DNA from: a virus
Strand: one strand, 5' to 3'
IMG/VR virus record: IMGVR_UViG_3300010375_000056
Coordinates: 1-20,581 of that record
Length of the DNA: 20,581 bases
The notes beneath the pieces are model-generated. The model ran no database searches. It saw nothing but the letters and a program-made list of their open reading frames with translations, and was not told the DNA's origin. The position numbers were made by a program, and so were the translations under genes. Shown here piece after piece: positions 13,999 to 20,581 of this stretch (its first letter is position 1; each line of letters opens with the position of its first letter).

Positions 13999-16089
13999 TC
14001 AGGAGGTGGAGGTGGTCGAACCCACCTCGAAGTGCCACTCGTTGCCCATGCCGTCGGTCTCGAAGTAGTAGCCCGAGGCCGGAACGGCGAAGACGTTGAG
14101 CTCCTGACCGGCGGTCAGGGCGGTCTGTGCGCCCGCAGTCAGAGTGGCGTTGTTGGCCATGTTCTTGTAGACCACGCCGGTGACGGTCGGGATGGTGACC
14201 ACGCCGGTCGCCTTCACGAAGGTCGGAGCGATCGGAGAGGCCACGACGTTGGTCGCCGCGGTGGTCTGGACGACGAGGGCGGACTTGACCTTGACCAGCG
14301 AGCCGGAGATGCGGGTCTCCGTCAGGTACTTGTACTGGTTGTAGTCGATGTCGAAAAAGTCGAACATGCTGACCTCTCCGCCCTTGTTCGCGCCGATGTT
14401 GTAGTCGACCATGTTGACGATGATGCCGATGACGTTCGGCAGCGTCTCCATGACCTCGACGGGGACGATGTCGTCGACCAGCATGGCTGCGGCCAGCTCC
14501 GACTTGTTGTTGTACAGACGGCGGCCCAGGGTGTCCTTGACCAGCAGCATGTTCGCCAGCGTCGGCAGGGTGGTGTAGAACGTCGGCGTGCCGGTGCCCT
14601 TGTAGAAGCGCATGGAGCGCACGACCGCGTCGATCACCTCGACGTACGAGGAGTTCGAGTCGCCCAGGTTGACGAACACGTCGGTCTTGTAGAGCTCGTG
14701 CTCGTTGACGATGGAACGCACGCCGTTGCCGGAGGACGCGGCCGCGGGGTCCGAGATCTTGTCCGGGTCCGCGATGTCGCGGCCGTCGCTGATCAGAATG
14801 GCCCGCGCGACTTCCTCGCGGAGCATCAGGGCCATCTCGCCCTTCATCCACGCCACGACATCGAAGTCAGTGATGTCGATGACGTCGTCGCGGTCGATCT
14901 TCTGCTTCTTGTAGACGGTGGTCGGCCCGGTCGTCCGCTTGGTGACGGTGAACCACTCCTCCTTCTTGTAGTTCCCCTTGATGTAGCCCATCGCGCGGGC
15001 TTCGTCCTGGGTGATGTCGGCCACGATCGACCGAACGTTGGAGAAGGGGGACTTGGAGCACTTGTTGAGGACGCCCTCGACCCACTCCGTCCGCCGCTGG
15101 TTGAACTGCGGGGTGTTGGTGAGGTTCTGGAAGTTCGGGAACAGGACGTCGATCGGCTCGATGCCGTGCGCCAGCTCGTCCGCCTTGAACACGTCGTGGC
15201 TGAAGGCGTACTCGTTGACCAGGTCGCGCAGCGAGGAGACACCGCCGCCACGCTGGGCCAGGTCGAGAATCTCCTTCATCTGGCTGTGCGACAGCCTCTT
15301 CTCGGTCGGCTCGGAGCCGGTGGTGCGCTGCTCGAACACGTTGCGGGTCATGGGGCCAGCTCCTCCCTGGTGGCTGAGGTCGTCCTCGCCGGAGTTGTTG
15401 TTGTTTTCGGAGTGTTCGGCGGAGTTGTCCGCCTCGACGCCAGCCTCAGCGTCGTTGTCGCCATCACCGTCAGGATCCTGAGCGGTCTGAGCCGCGGACT
15501 CGGCGACGGCTTCCACGAGCTTCTGCTGGATCGGCGTCATGCTGTCCCAGATCTCCTGGGCGGTCGGCTCGTTCGCGTTGTCGGTACCGGTCGAGTCGGT
15601 ACCGTCGGTGTTTGTTCGCGCGTCGGAGCTGTGCGAGAAAGACTCGCCGGTGCCGATGATCGCGGCGTCGTCGATCTCGGAGATGTCGCCGTCGGAATGA
15701 CGAATGGTGACCGGGTCGATGAACGCTCCGGGGTTTGCACCAGCCAGGACCAGGCTGACCTCGCGGATCATGCCGTGCATGACCCTCTTGGACTGCTCGA
15801 CCAGCTGGTTGGCGTAGATCGAGAGGGCCTTGATGTCGCCGTGCTTGATCGATTCCTTGACGTGCTGAGCGGCTGCCGTGTTGTTGAAGTAGCAGTCCGC
15901 CATGACGCCTTCAGCCTTGTGACGCAGAACGGCGCGACCGAGGATGTTCTCGGGATTGGTGTGCGAGTGCTGCCAGACGAGAGGAACCGTCTGACCGTCC
16001 ATGTGCTTGAACGCGTCGGGCATGATGGTTCGGCCGTCGGAGCACACGAGGTTGGCCTTGGTGGCCCAGCCACTGAAATCAGGTTCCAT
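13999..16089 (-). CDS. Prohead protease fused to HK97-fold major capsid protein (696 aa)
   Basis: One gene encodes protease, scaffold-like linker and capsid protein. Residues 1-180 match HK97-type prohead proteases: WQHSHTNPENILGR holds the likely catalytic His41, and REVSLVLAGANPGA holds the likely catalytic Ser112. Residues about 180-245 are a helical segment (EIWDSMTPIQQKLVEAVAES) and a very acidic Asp/Glu/Asn linker. The capsid domain follows from about residue 247 (KEILDLAQRGGGVSSLRDLV, VLFPNFQNLTNTPQF, then beta strands). A C-terminal Ig-like domain occupies 618-696. I chose the ATG at 16087-16089 because AGGAGG lies 11 bases upstream; the in-frame ATG at 16140 has no site. It overlaps the portal end by 11 bases. 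Codons are strongly G/C-ending. A second start may exist at 15351. Confidence 0.9.
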   Translation of the reverse strand: MEPDFSGWATKANLVCSDGRTIMPDAFKHMDGQTVPLVWQHSHTNPENILGRAVLRHKAEGVMADCYFNNTAAAQHVKESIKHGDIKALSIYANQLVEQSKRVMHGMIREVSLVLAGANPGAFIDPVTIRHSDGDISEIDDAAIIGTGESFSHSSDARTNTDGTDSTGTDNANEPTAQEIWDSMTPIQQKLVEAVAESAAQTAQDPDGDGDNDAEAGVEADNSAEHSENNNNSGEDDLSHQGGAGPMTRNVFEQRTTGSEPTEKRLSHSQMKEILDLAQRGGGVSSLRDLVNEYAFSHDVFKADELAHGIEPIDVLFPNFQNLTNTPQFNQRRTEWVEGVLNKCSKSPFSNVRSIVADITQDEARAMGYIKGNYKKEEWFTVTKRTTGPTTVYKKQKIDRDDVIDITDFDVVAWMKGEMALMLREEVARAILISDGRDIADPDKISDPAAASSGNGVRSIVNEHELYKTDVFVNLGDSNSSYVEVIDAVVRSMRFYKGTGTPTFYTTLPTLANMLLVKDTLGRRLYNNKSELAAAMLVDDIVPVEVMETLPNVIGIIVNMVDYNIGANKGGEVSMFDFFDIDYNQYKYLTETRISGSLVKVKSALVVQTTAATNVVASPIAPTFVKATGVVTIPTVTGVVYKNMANNATLTAGAQTALTAGQELNVFAVPASGYYFETDGMGNEWHFEVGSTTSTS
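14002..14238 (-). repeat. C-terminal beta domain shared with the major tail protein (capsid copy)
   Basis: This codes for residues 618-696 of the fusion: APTFVKATGVVTIPTVTG, a YKNMANNATLTAG middle, then PASGYYFETDGMGNEWHFEV. The same pattern ends the major tail protein at 12489-12695. The domain probably projects from the capsid surface, as known for similar Ig-like additions. The short Ser/Thr tail after HFEVG is unique to this copy. Confidence 0.75.
15352..15368 (-). promoter_or_regulatory. Strong internal ribosome-binding site at the protease/capsid junction
   Basis: On the minus strand AGGGAGGAGCTGGCCCC directly precedes an in-frame ATG (15349-15351). The GGAGG core is 10 bases and the GAGGAG core 8 bases from the ATG. 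The ATG begins residue 247 of the fusion (MTRNVFEQRTTGSEPTEKRL), right after the acidic linker. Use of this site would give a free capsid protein of 450 residues alongside the full fusion. The Shine-Dalgarno bases also encode Gly-Gly, so chance is possible. Confidence 0.5.
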
Positions 16090-17377
16090 TTTGACTGTTT
16101 CCTCCTGTCCGTGAGAGTTGAAGTTGTTTGACCCCGGCAAGCTGTGCTTGGCTCGGCGGGAACGGTGGCCTTGGAGCTGGTTGCAGCGGTCTCGGTGTTG
16201 GCATGTTGCTGTTCTGAAGCATGTCCGCCTTCTTGTCCTTGGACGGCTTCAGACCGATGGCTGCACGGAGCTCGTTCGGCGTAGCGATCTCGTTGCGAGA
16301 CAGCATGTCGGCGATCTTCGCGAACTCTCCCATCGGAACGAGAGCAAACGGGTCGCGGAAGTAGACGATCGTCTGTCCCTGAGTTCGTGCGGTCTTGGAA
16401 AGGAACGTTCGAGCCATGGCTTCTGTGATGGCCTTGACGATGGGCTCGATGGTCCTCTTGTTGTAGTTGAGCATCGCTTGCTCCGACGCCATACCATTCA
16501 TGATGGTCGCGTCGATGCTGAGCTGCCCATAGAGCATCTCGGTCAGATACTGAATCTGAGCGAGAAGATTGTTCTCAGCAGGACGGTTGAGCTGCGTGAT
16601 CTTCTCGGTTCCGTCTGTGTAGGCGATGCCGTACTTGCTACCCTTGAGTTGGAACTCGATGTCTGTTCGTCGCTGTTCAGCCTGCTGCCTGCGAGCATCG
16701 GACTTGACGACATACGGAAGCTGCACGATCAAGTCGAGCTTGCCTGAGCTAGAGGCCTCGTCCACGGCATCCAACATGTTGAGCTTCCGGATCAGACGCT
16801 GAAGAGTCGAACTTGGCTCGTTCATCACCTGGTAGAAGGGATTCTCGACGATGGAGACCATGCTTTTTGGAAGCGTGATCTGCTGCCTGTACCCCACAGC
16901 CTGGTTATACAGGCTGACGCGAACGTGTTCGGGATACCATGCCACGATTTCTGCAGCCCGAAGCGTGACAACGTCGTAGGCGTTGCTGCTCGTGGGGTCG
17001 ATCGTCGTATCCACCGGAACGATAGCCACGACACCCTTGTCGAACATCGTCAGAACGATGTCTTGACGTAGTTGAGTCGCGGCCTGGTCGATATTGGCTT
17101 CGACGGTGAGACAGTTCTGAAGTCCGCTCACCATGTCTTCCACGTACCTCCCGTCCTTATCTGTTCGGACGTGAGACATATCCACCGCAGCCGCGTCTAT
17201 GGCGATCCTCGTGAGAATCGCTGAAACGATCGATTTCTCGTTCGAGAAGGTCAATCGGGTTCGGTCTGGTCTGACGTTGAACGCATAACCAGCGGCATAG
17301 CCTAGATTCTGCTGTTCATTCTCGTCCCAGTTTCTGAAGGCGTTCCACGCGTGCCTCAAAGATGCACGAAATCCCAT
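16079..17377 (-). CDS. Portal protein (432 aa)
   Basis: The portal forms the ring at the capsid vertex through which DNA is pumped. The layout matches the HK97-family portal. It has an N-terminal region before the clip (LTFSNEKSIVSAILTRIAID), wing strands (DVVTLRAAEIVAWYPEHVRV), and the conserved core near the C-terminal third (TEMLYGQLSIDATIMNGMAS, then RTIEPIVKAITEAMARTFLS). Next comes the typical MLSRNEIATPNELRAAIGLKPS and a disordered proline-rich end (PTPRPLQPAPRPPFPPSQ). The ATG is preceded by a perfect AAGGAGGTGA (17381-17390), the best ribosome-binding site in the window. The gene lies 18 bases after the terminase stop. Confidence 0.9.
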   Translation of the reverse strand: MGFRASLRHAWNAFRNWDENEQQNLGYAAGYAFNVRPDRTRLTFSNEKSIVSAILTRIAIDAAAVDMSHVRTDKDGRYVEDMVSGLQNCLTVEANIDQAATQLRQDIVLTMFDKGVVAIVPVDTTIDPTSSNAYDVVTLRAAEIVAWYPEHVRVSLYNQAVGYRQQITLPKSMVSIVENPFYQVMNEPSSTLQRLIRKLNMLDAVDEASSSGKLDLIVQLPYVVKSDARRQQAEQRRTDIEFQLKGSKYGIAYTDGTEKITQLNRPAENNLLAQIQYLTEMLYGQLSIDATIMNGMASEQAMLNYNKRTIEPIVKAITEAMARTFLSKTARTQGQTIVYFRDPFALVPMGEFAKIADMLSRNEIATPNELRAAIGLKPSKDKKADMLQNSNMPTPRPLQPAPRPPFPPSQAQLAGVKQLQLSRTGGNSQNGT

Positions 17378-17380
17378 GTG

Positions 17381-17390
17381 TCACCTCCTT
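17381..17390 (-). promoter_or_regulatory. Consensus ribosome-binding site of the portal gene
   Basis: AAGGAGGTGA on the minus strand is complementary over ten bases to the anti-Shine-Dalgarno end of 16S rRNA, and the GGAGG core lies 6 bases before the ATG. It fixes the portal start at 17377. Confidence 0.9.
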
Positions 17391-17395
17391 CCAGG

Positions 17396-19150
17396 TTACT
17401 CGAAGGCCTCTTTGTGGGCCTTGTAGGCGACATAAGCGTCCATCATAGCGGAGACGTTGTCTATCTTGGCGTCTTGTCGCTTTTTCAAGAGCTTCCGGTT
17501 TCCGTTGGTGTCCTCCATGGTTATGGCATTACCCATGGCGAACGTCATCAGCGCTTCGTCGAAGAATAACAAGCGTTCTGCGCTGAGGTTCTTCAGTTCT
17601 CCCAGCGGTACGGACTCCGTCTTTGCACCCTGTATAACCTTCTCGACCCCATAGGGGCCGTTTTCGGTTTCCCAGCGTGTGACGAATTCCTTCGCGTTGT
17701 ACGGGTCGAATCCCAAGGCACGTACATCGTACTCCATCTGTTCGATGTGACGTTCGAGGTCCTCGTAGACCTCCATCATGTCCAGGACAGTTCCTTCGAG
17801 AACATGAAGACTTCCCTCGTTGATGAATTCGTCGTACTTGAAGCGCATAGCTCCAGGCAACTTCATCAAAGTCAGCGAGGTGATATAACTTCGGGTTTTT
17901 ACGCCGAATCCTTCACGCAAAGGGAACAAGAACGTGAACGCGCAGAAGTCGTCACCCTGTGAGAGGTCAGCGCCAAGAGCACAAGGCATTCTCCAGAAAG
18001 AACGCGTCCGATGAGGAAGCGTTTCTTCGTAGGTGAAGAAATACGTGTATCCCTCCATTGGAATGCCGAATCTCTTGGCTAGAATGTCATTCCTAGAAGC
18101 CGGTGCTTTTTCTGCTCTTTCCACATCAAGCTGATAGGTCTCGTACGTGACGGTCTTTCCGAGATTGGGATTCGCCTTCAGCCACATCTCTGGCGTGGAG
18201 ACTTCTTCCAACTCATCGAGCTTGTAGTGCCAGATCGAAACGTGCGGAGCAACGTACTCGCCCTTGAGAATATCGGCAAGCTCCATCTTGATCGTGTCTC
18301 CGCTACCGTTACGAACCGTCCCTTCAGAACTGATCGCTACGATTAGGAAATCGTCAAGCTTCGTGGCCCCCTGCTCGATCGCACCAACGACATCTTCGCG
18401 TAGATCACCCGAAAGCCATTCGTCGATGGTCGAAATCTTTGGCCGAAGGCCTTGTAGTTTGTTAATGGACATCGGACGGACTTCGAGCAAAGACCCGGTA
18501 AGGAAATTCTCGACGCCCTTCTTCGTGCTGGCGAGTTTGACGCGAGTGGCCCGAGAACCAGTCGTGTTCTGTAGCGAACCTTCGGTCAAGAATTTGAACA
18601 AAGGCCCTCTCGCACGAGTCACAGCCGTTCTAAACGGCGACATGACCTCGTCAGCCTGCTTCATCGTAGGCGCGGTGGTGATCTGATGAGTCGTTGACGT
18701 GTCCACGTTCAAGAAATAGCTTTGGATGCAGGACCCGTACATCGACTTAGCAGCTCCTCGAGCTACTATGAGGAACTGCTTAGTCGTGAGCCTCTTCTTG
18801 ATCGTCTTGTTGACGTAATGTCCTGTTCGACCACCAAGCCCCGGACCAGAACCGGGTTCGTACACACTCCGTTCGACGAAGTAGTACCAACCGAATATCT
18901 GTTCGGCCCAGAGCTTGAAGGATGGCAACAGATGTAGATCGCTGCCATCCGTCAACGTCAACTCGTTTTCACAGTAGAGGATGAAACCCTCAACTGCCGC
19001 GTCGTCGTAGTAGAAGTTTGGGTTGGCGATGAGCGCGTCGATTCGGTTCATCTCCAACGAGATCTCTCGGTTTACCGGGATCTCCCCTCGGATAACCGCA
19101 TCGCGGAATTCCCCGTAGTAGATGGGGACCGCAGTGTTCGACAACGCCAT
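17396..19150 (-). CDS. Terminase large subunit (584 aa)
   Basis: This is the ATPase-nuclease motor that cuts and packages phage DNA. The ATPase part has a P-loop at residues 129-136 (VARGAAKS) and a Walker B/catalytic glutamate at 239-244 (ISTIDE). The nuclease part begins at ALGADLSQGDDF, with Asp395 as the likely first metal ligand. It continues with ALGFDPYNAKEF and ends with KIDNVSAMMDAYVAYKAHKE, whose aspartates fit the later ligands of the RNase-H-like nuclease. Length is normal for the Terminase_1-type family. The P-loop has Ala where most have Gly before Lys-Ser. The start lies 4 bases after the preceding stop with only a weak site. No small terminase gene is visible; it may lie beyond the right edge. 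Confidence 0.93.
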   Translation of the reverse strand: MALSNTAVPIYYGEFRDAVIRGEIPVNREISLEMNRIDALIANPNFYYDDAAVEGFILYCENELTLTDGSDLHLLPSFKLWAEQIFGWYYFVERSVYEPGSGPGLGGRTGHYVNKTIKKRLTTKQFLIVARGAAKSMYGSCIQSYFLNVDTSTTHQITTAPTMKQADEVMSPFRTAVTRARGPLFKFLTEGSLQNTTGSRATRVKLASTKKGVENFLTGSLLEVRPMSINKLQGLRPKISTIDEWLSGDLREDVVGAIEQGATKLDDFLIVAISSEGTVRNGSGDTIKMELADILKGEYVAPHVSIWHYKLDELEEVSTPEMWLKANPNLGKTVTYETYQLDVERAEKAPASRNDILAKRFGIPMEGYTYFFTYEETLPHRTRSFWRMPCALGADLSQGDDFCAFTFLFPLREGFGVKTRSYITSLTLMKLPGAMRFKYDEFINEGSLHVLEGTVLDMMEVYEDLERHIEQMEYDVRALGFDPYNAKEFVTRWETENGPYGVEKVIQGAKTESVPLGELKNLSAERLLFFDEALMTFAMGNAITMEDTNGNRKLLKKRQDAKIDNVSAMMDAYVAYKAHKEAFE

Positions 19151-19154
19151 TTCA

Positions 19155-19565
19155 TCAACCAGCCTTAGCCTTGGCCACCTTGATGGCGGCCTTTCCGATC
19201 GGGCCGTTGACGGTGTTGTGGATGTCGTTCAGAGTCTTGACGACGCTGAGGAAATCCTTCACGTGCCGATGGCCGGACTTGAAGGTGTTGGGCTTCTTGT
19301 TGTTCAGATCTCGGTTCGTTTGCTCCAACTGCAGTCGCTTGTTGAGCTGTTCGAGATCCGCGTTCGACAGAGCCCTCACGCCATGCTGCTTGATCGTGCC
19401 CTTGTGGGCCTCCGCGATGACGTGATCTTCGGAGACGAGAGGTGGCTTTGAAGATGGGCCCTTGCGGCTACCCCACTTCATCCCCTTCACACCGTGGTGC
19501 TCTAGTACCACCCCCAACATGGGTCCGGTAGCGGCACCGGTGGCGGCGGATTCGGGTCGACCCAT
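19155..19565 (-). CDS. HGVKGMKWG-motif phage protein (136 aa)
   Basis: Residues 22-31 read EHHGVKGMKW, then GSRKG. This short motif recurs in otherwise unrelated head-module proteins of phages of Gram-positive bacteria. Its function is not established to my knowledge. The middle is a charged helix (LSNADLEQLNKRLQLEQTNR) likely to form a coiled coil, and the end is a basic amphipathic helix (GPIGKAAIKVAKAKAG). I chose the ATG at 19563-19565 because AAGGA lies 5 bases upstream. The in-frame ATG at 19520 has no site. This start overlaps the connector gene by 64 bases. Its place just before the terminase fits a head assembly or packaging accessory, which is inference. Confidence 0.7.
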   Translation of the reverse strand: MGRPESAATGAATGPMLGVVLEHHGVKGMKWGSRKGPSSKPPLVSEDHVIAEAHKGTIKQHGVRALSNADLEQLNKRLQLEQTNRDLNNKKPNTFKSGHRHVKDFLSVVKTLNDIHNTVNGPIGKAAIKVAKAKAG

Positions 19566-19903
19566 GCTGTTCCTTCCCTTTCAACGCTTATGCGCCATTC
19601 GAATTGTTCGATCTGCTTGTTCATCGCATCGATCGCGAACCCGCTGATCGGCGGGTCGAAGATCATCTTGACACGAAGAGACATGTACGTCTTGACCCGA
19701 TTGAGTGTGGCATCGGTGCCGAGGAAGTCGCTCCACTGGGCAGTGTTGTCCGTGATCGAGAATCCATTGTCCGGGCCGATGCCGAGGTCATGCAGGTCTG
19801 AGAACACAGAGTTGATGTGCATGATAACATCGACGTCGAACACTGTGTAAGACGGGTCGAAACCCAAGACCTTTTTGACACTGTCGAGAATGCTCTCGGT
19901 CAC
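19502..19903 (-). CDS. gp6-like head-tail connector protein (133 aa)
   Basis: The sequence resembles the small helical head-tail connector (phage gp6-like/adaptor) family. It has an N-terminal ILDSVKKVLGF, DVDVIMHINSVFSDLHDLGI, then DNTAQWSDFLGTDATLNRVK and YMSLRVKMIFDPPISGFAID, ending in an EQFEWRISVERE helix. In the family this protein forms a ring under the portal. The C-terminus is a Pro-rich tail (PNPPPPVPLPDPCWGWY) within the overlap with the next gene. The start is GTG (19901-19903) with AAGGGAGG 8 bases upstream. It is unusual that it lies before the terminase, beside the endolysin, rather than after the capsid gene. An unrelated packaging-accessory role cannot be excluded. Confidence 0.65.
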   Translation of the reverse strand: MTESILDSVKKVLGFDPSYTVFDVDVIMHINSVFSDLHDLGIGPDNGFSITDNTAQWSDFLGTDATLNRVKTYMSLRVKMIFDPPISGFAIDAMNKQIEQFEWRISVEREGTAWVDPNPPPPVPLPDPCWGWY

Positions 19904-19925
19904 GAAGAGCGCCTCCCTTCGAGAG

Positions 19926-20581
19926 TTAGCGCAGCTCGCGGTTGACCTCGGCCTGCACGGCCCGAGCGTCGTATCCCGCCGCGGTCAGCTTCTGGGAGCG
20001 CTGCGGGTCGTTGCCCCACTCGCCGCGGATGACCTCGTGGGCCAGCTCAGCGATGGACTTCTTGGGCATCGACGGGGTGACGTGGCCCAGCTCGTGGTTG
20101 ACCTCGGCCTGCACCAGAGCCGCGTTGTATCCCGCCGCGGTCAGCTTGTTGACTCGATCCTGGCCGTTGCCCCACAGACCCTGGATGACTTCGTGGGCCA
20201 GCTGGACGACGGTCTTGGGGGTCGGAGCGTGCTGGGTGACGCCGGTCATCTGGTCGTACTGAGTCTGGATGGAGGCCAGGATTGCACCCCAGTGCGCCAT
20301 GACGAAGGGGCCGGGGCAGTCCGTCTGCGTCCAGTGCTGGTGCGGGAAGAGGTTCGCCGCGCTGGGGCGCTGCTTGATGACGTGGACGAACAGCCACGCA
20401 GCCAGACGGGTCGCAGCGGCCTGAGTCGCCGGAGAGATCTGCCAGCTGGGGTTGCCGGTCTGGTCAGCCATCTCGATGCTGATGGTGGTCTGGTTGCCCG
20501 CCCAGTTGCCGACGCCCCAGGCGATCTCGTCGACCTTGACGAACTGCGCGATGTTGCCGTCGACGTCGACGTCGAAGTGCG
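19926..20581 (-). CDS. Endolysin: N-acetylmuramoyl-L-alanine amidase with two CW_7 repeats (5' truncated)
   Basis: The lysin cuts peptidoglycan at the end of infection. The frame stays open past the window edge, so the N-terminus with the first zinc ligand is missing and 217 residues are visible. The visible part starts HFDVDVDGNIAQFVKVDEIA, then WGVGNWAGNQTTISIEM, as in Amidase_2 enzymes. It continues to FPHQHWTQTDCPGPF, whose His and Cys fit the remaining zinc ligands. Two CW_7 (Cpl-7) wall-binding repeats of about 45 residues follow (19932-20219). Any start at 20471 would lack most of the catalytic domain. Codons are strongly G/C-ending. It lies upstream of the head genes, far from the holin. 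Confidence 0.9.
   Translation of the reverse strand, partial: HFDVDVDGNIAQFVKVDEIAWGVGNWAGNQTTISIEMADQTGNPSWQISPATQAAATRLAAWLFVHVIKQRPSAANLFPHQHWTQTDCPGPFVMAHWGAILASIQTQYDQMTGVTQHAPTPKTVVQLAHEVIQGLWGNGQDRVNKLTAAGYNAALVQAEVNHELGHVTPSMPKKSIAELAHEVIRGEWGNDPQRSQKLTAAGYDARAVQAEVNRELR
19932..20219 (-). repeat. Tandem CW_7 wall-binding repeats in the endolysin
   Basis: Two copies lie at 20088-20219 and 19932-20066. Both carry LAHEVIxGxWGN, then KLTAAGY, VQAEVN and a final EL. The copies are alike at DNA level too, notably around the codons for LTAAGY and for AHEVI, which suggests a fairly recent duplication. CW_7 repeats bind muropeptides and usually occur in two or three copies. Confidence 0.85.

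Noticed and set aside
14001-14016. AGGAGGTGGAGGTGG on the plus strand as a ribosome-binding site
   Set aside because: It is the complement of Ser/Thr codons at the capsid end, and the plus-strand frame that follows is an antisense shadow.
14032-16131. A 699-codon open frame on the plus strand opposite the capsid fusion
   Set aside because: It mirrors the capsid gene. Strong G/C bias at third positions removes stop codons from the opposite strand. The translation is a low-complexity run of Val, Asp, Gly and Arg with no recognisable domain.
16090-16140. Upstream ATG for the protease-capsid fusion
   Set aside because: There is no ribosome-binding site before it, while AGGAGG precedes the ATG at 16089 and the protease domain begins there.
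20461-20471. Endolysin start at the ATG at 20471
   Set aside because: The frame is open upstream to the window edge and the upstream part encodes conserved amidase sequence (HFDVDVDG, AWGVGNWAG), so the true start is outside the window.

Overview
The window is almost entirely the late (virion and lysis) region of a long-tailed siphophage or prophage, with every supported gene on the minus strand, so the operon reads from right to left. The likely host is an actinobacterium. The evidence is a ReqiPepy6 Gp37-type tail protein, an r1t-type holin, an amidase endolysin with two CW_7 (Cpl-7) wall-binding repeats, an HGVKGMKWG-motif protein, and moderately GC-rich DNA with much higher GC in the capsid, tail-tube and lysin genes. 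No integrase, tRNA, CRISPR array or host gene is visible, so lysogeny cannot be judged.

Right end, in transcription order: a 5'-truncated endolysin (19926 to the window edge), a gp6-like head-tail connector (19502-19903), a small HGVKGMKWG protein (19155-19565) and the large terminase (17396-19150). The head genes follow: portal (16079-17377), a prohead protease fused to the major capsid protein (13999-16089), a head-closure protein (13660-13992) and a tail terminator (13377-13676). The tail genes come next: major tail protein 1 (12486-13361), tail assembly chaperone (11924-12463), a second diverged major-tail-protein paralogue (11127-11927), a pectin-lyase-fold tailspike (9315-11114), an HK97 gp10-like protein (8923-9300), a tape measure of about 1485 residues (4469-8926), Dit (3661-4497), a Gp37-like Tal (2486-3661), a small tail protein (2237-2476) and a fibronectin-III minor tail protein (1536-2228). 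The lysis and membrane genes are a small membrane protein (1128-1523) and an r1t-type holin (752-1177).

Left end: two small genes (401-691 and 45-269) are organised differently. Each has its own copy of a conserved element of about 44 bp holding a TATAAT-like -10 box and a ribosome-binding site, and each is followed by a rho-independent terminator. They look like two independently transcribed moron-type cassettes at the end of the late operon.

The genes are packed with overlaps or gaps of a few bases from 752 to 20581. The largest stretches without a gene are 270-400 and 692-751, and both are explained by promoter-like and terminator elements. The points most worth a second look are: a strong internal ribosome-binding site and ATG exactly at the protease/capsid junction of the fused gene; the duplicated tail-tube gene separated by the chaperone; a C-terminal beta domain shared by the capsid and tail-tube proteins but replaced in the second tail-tube paralogue; the spike and gp10-like genes placed between chaperone and tape measure; and the repeated promoter-RBS cassettes at the left end.
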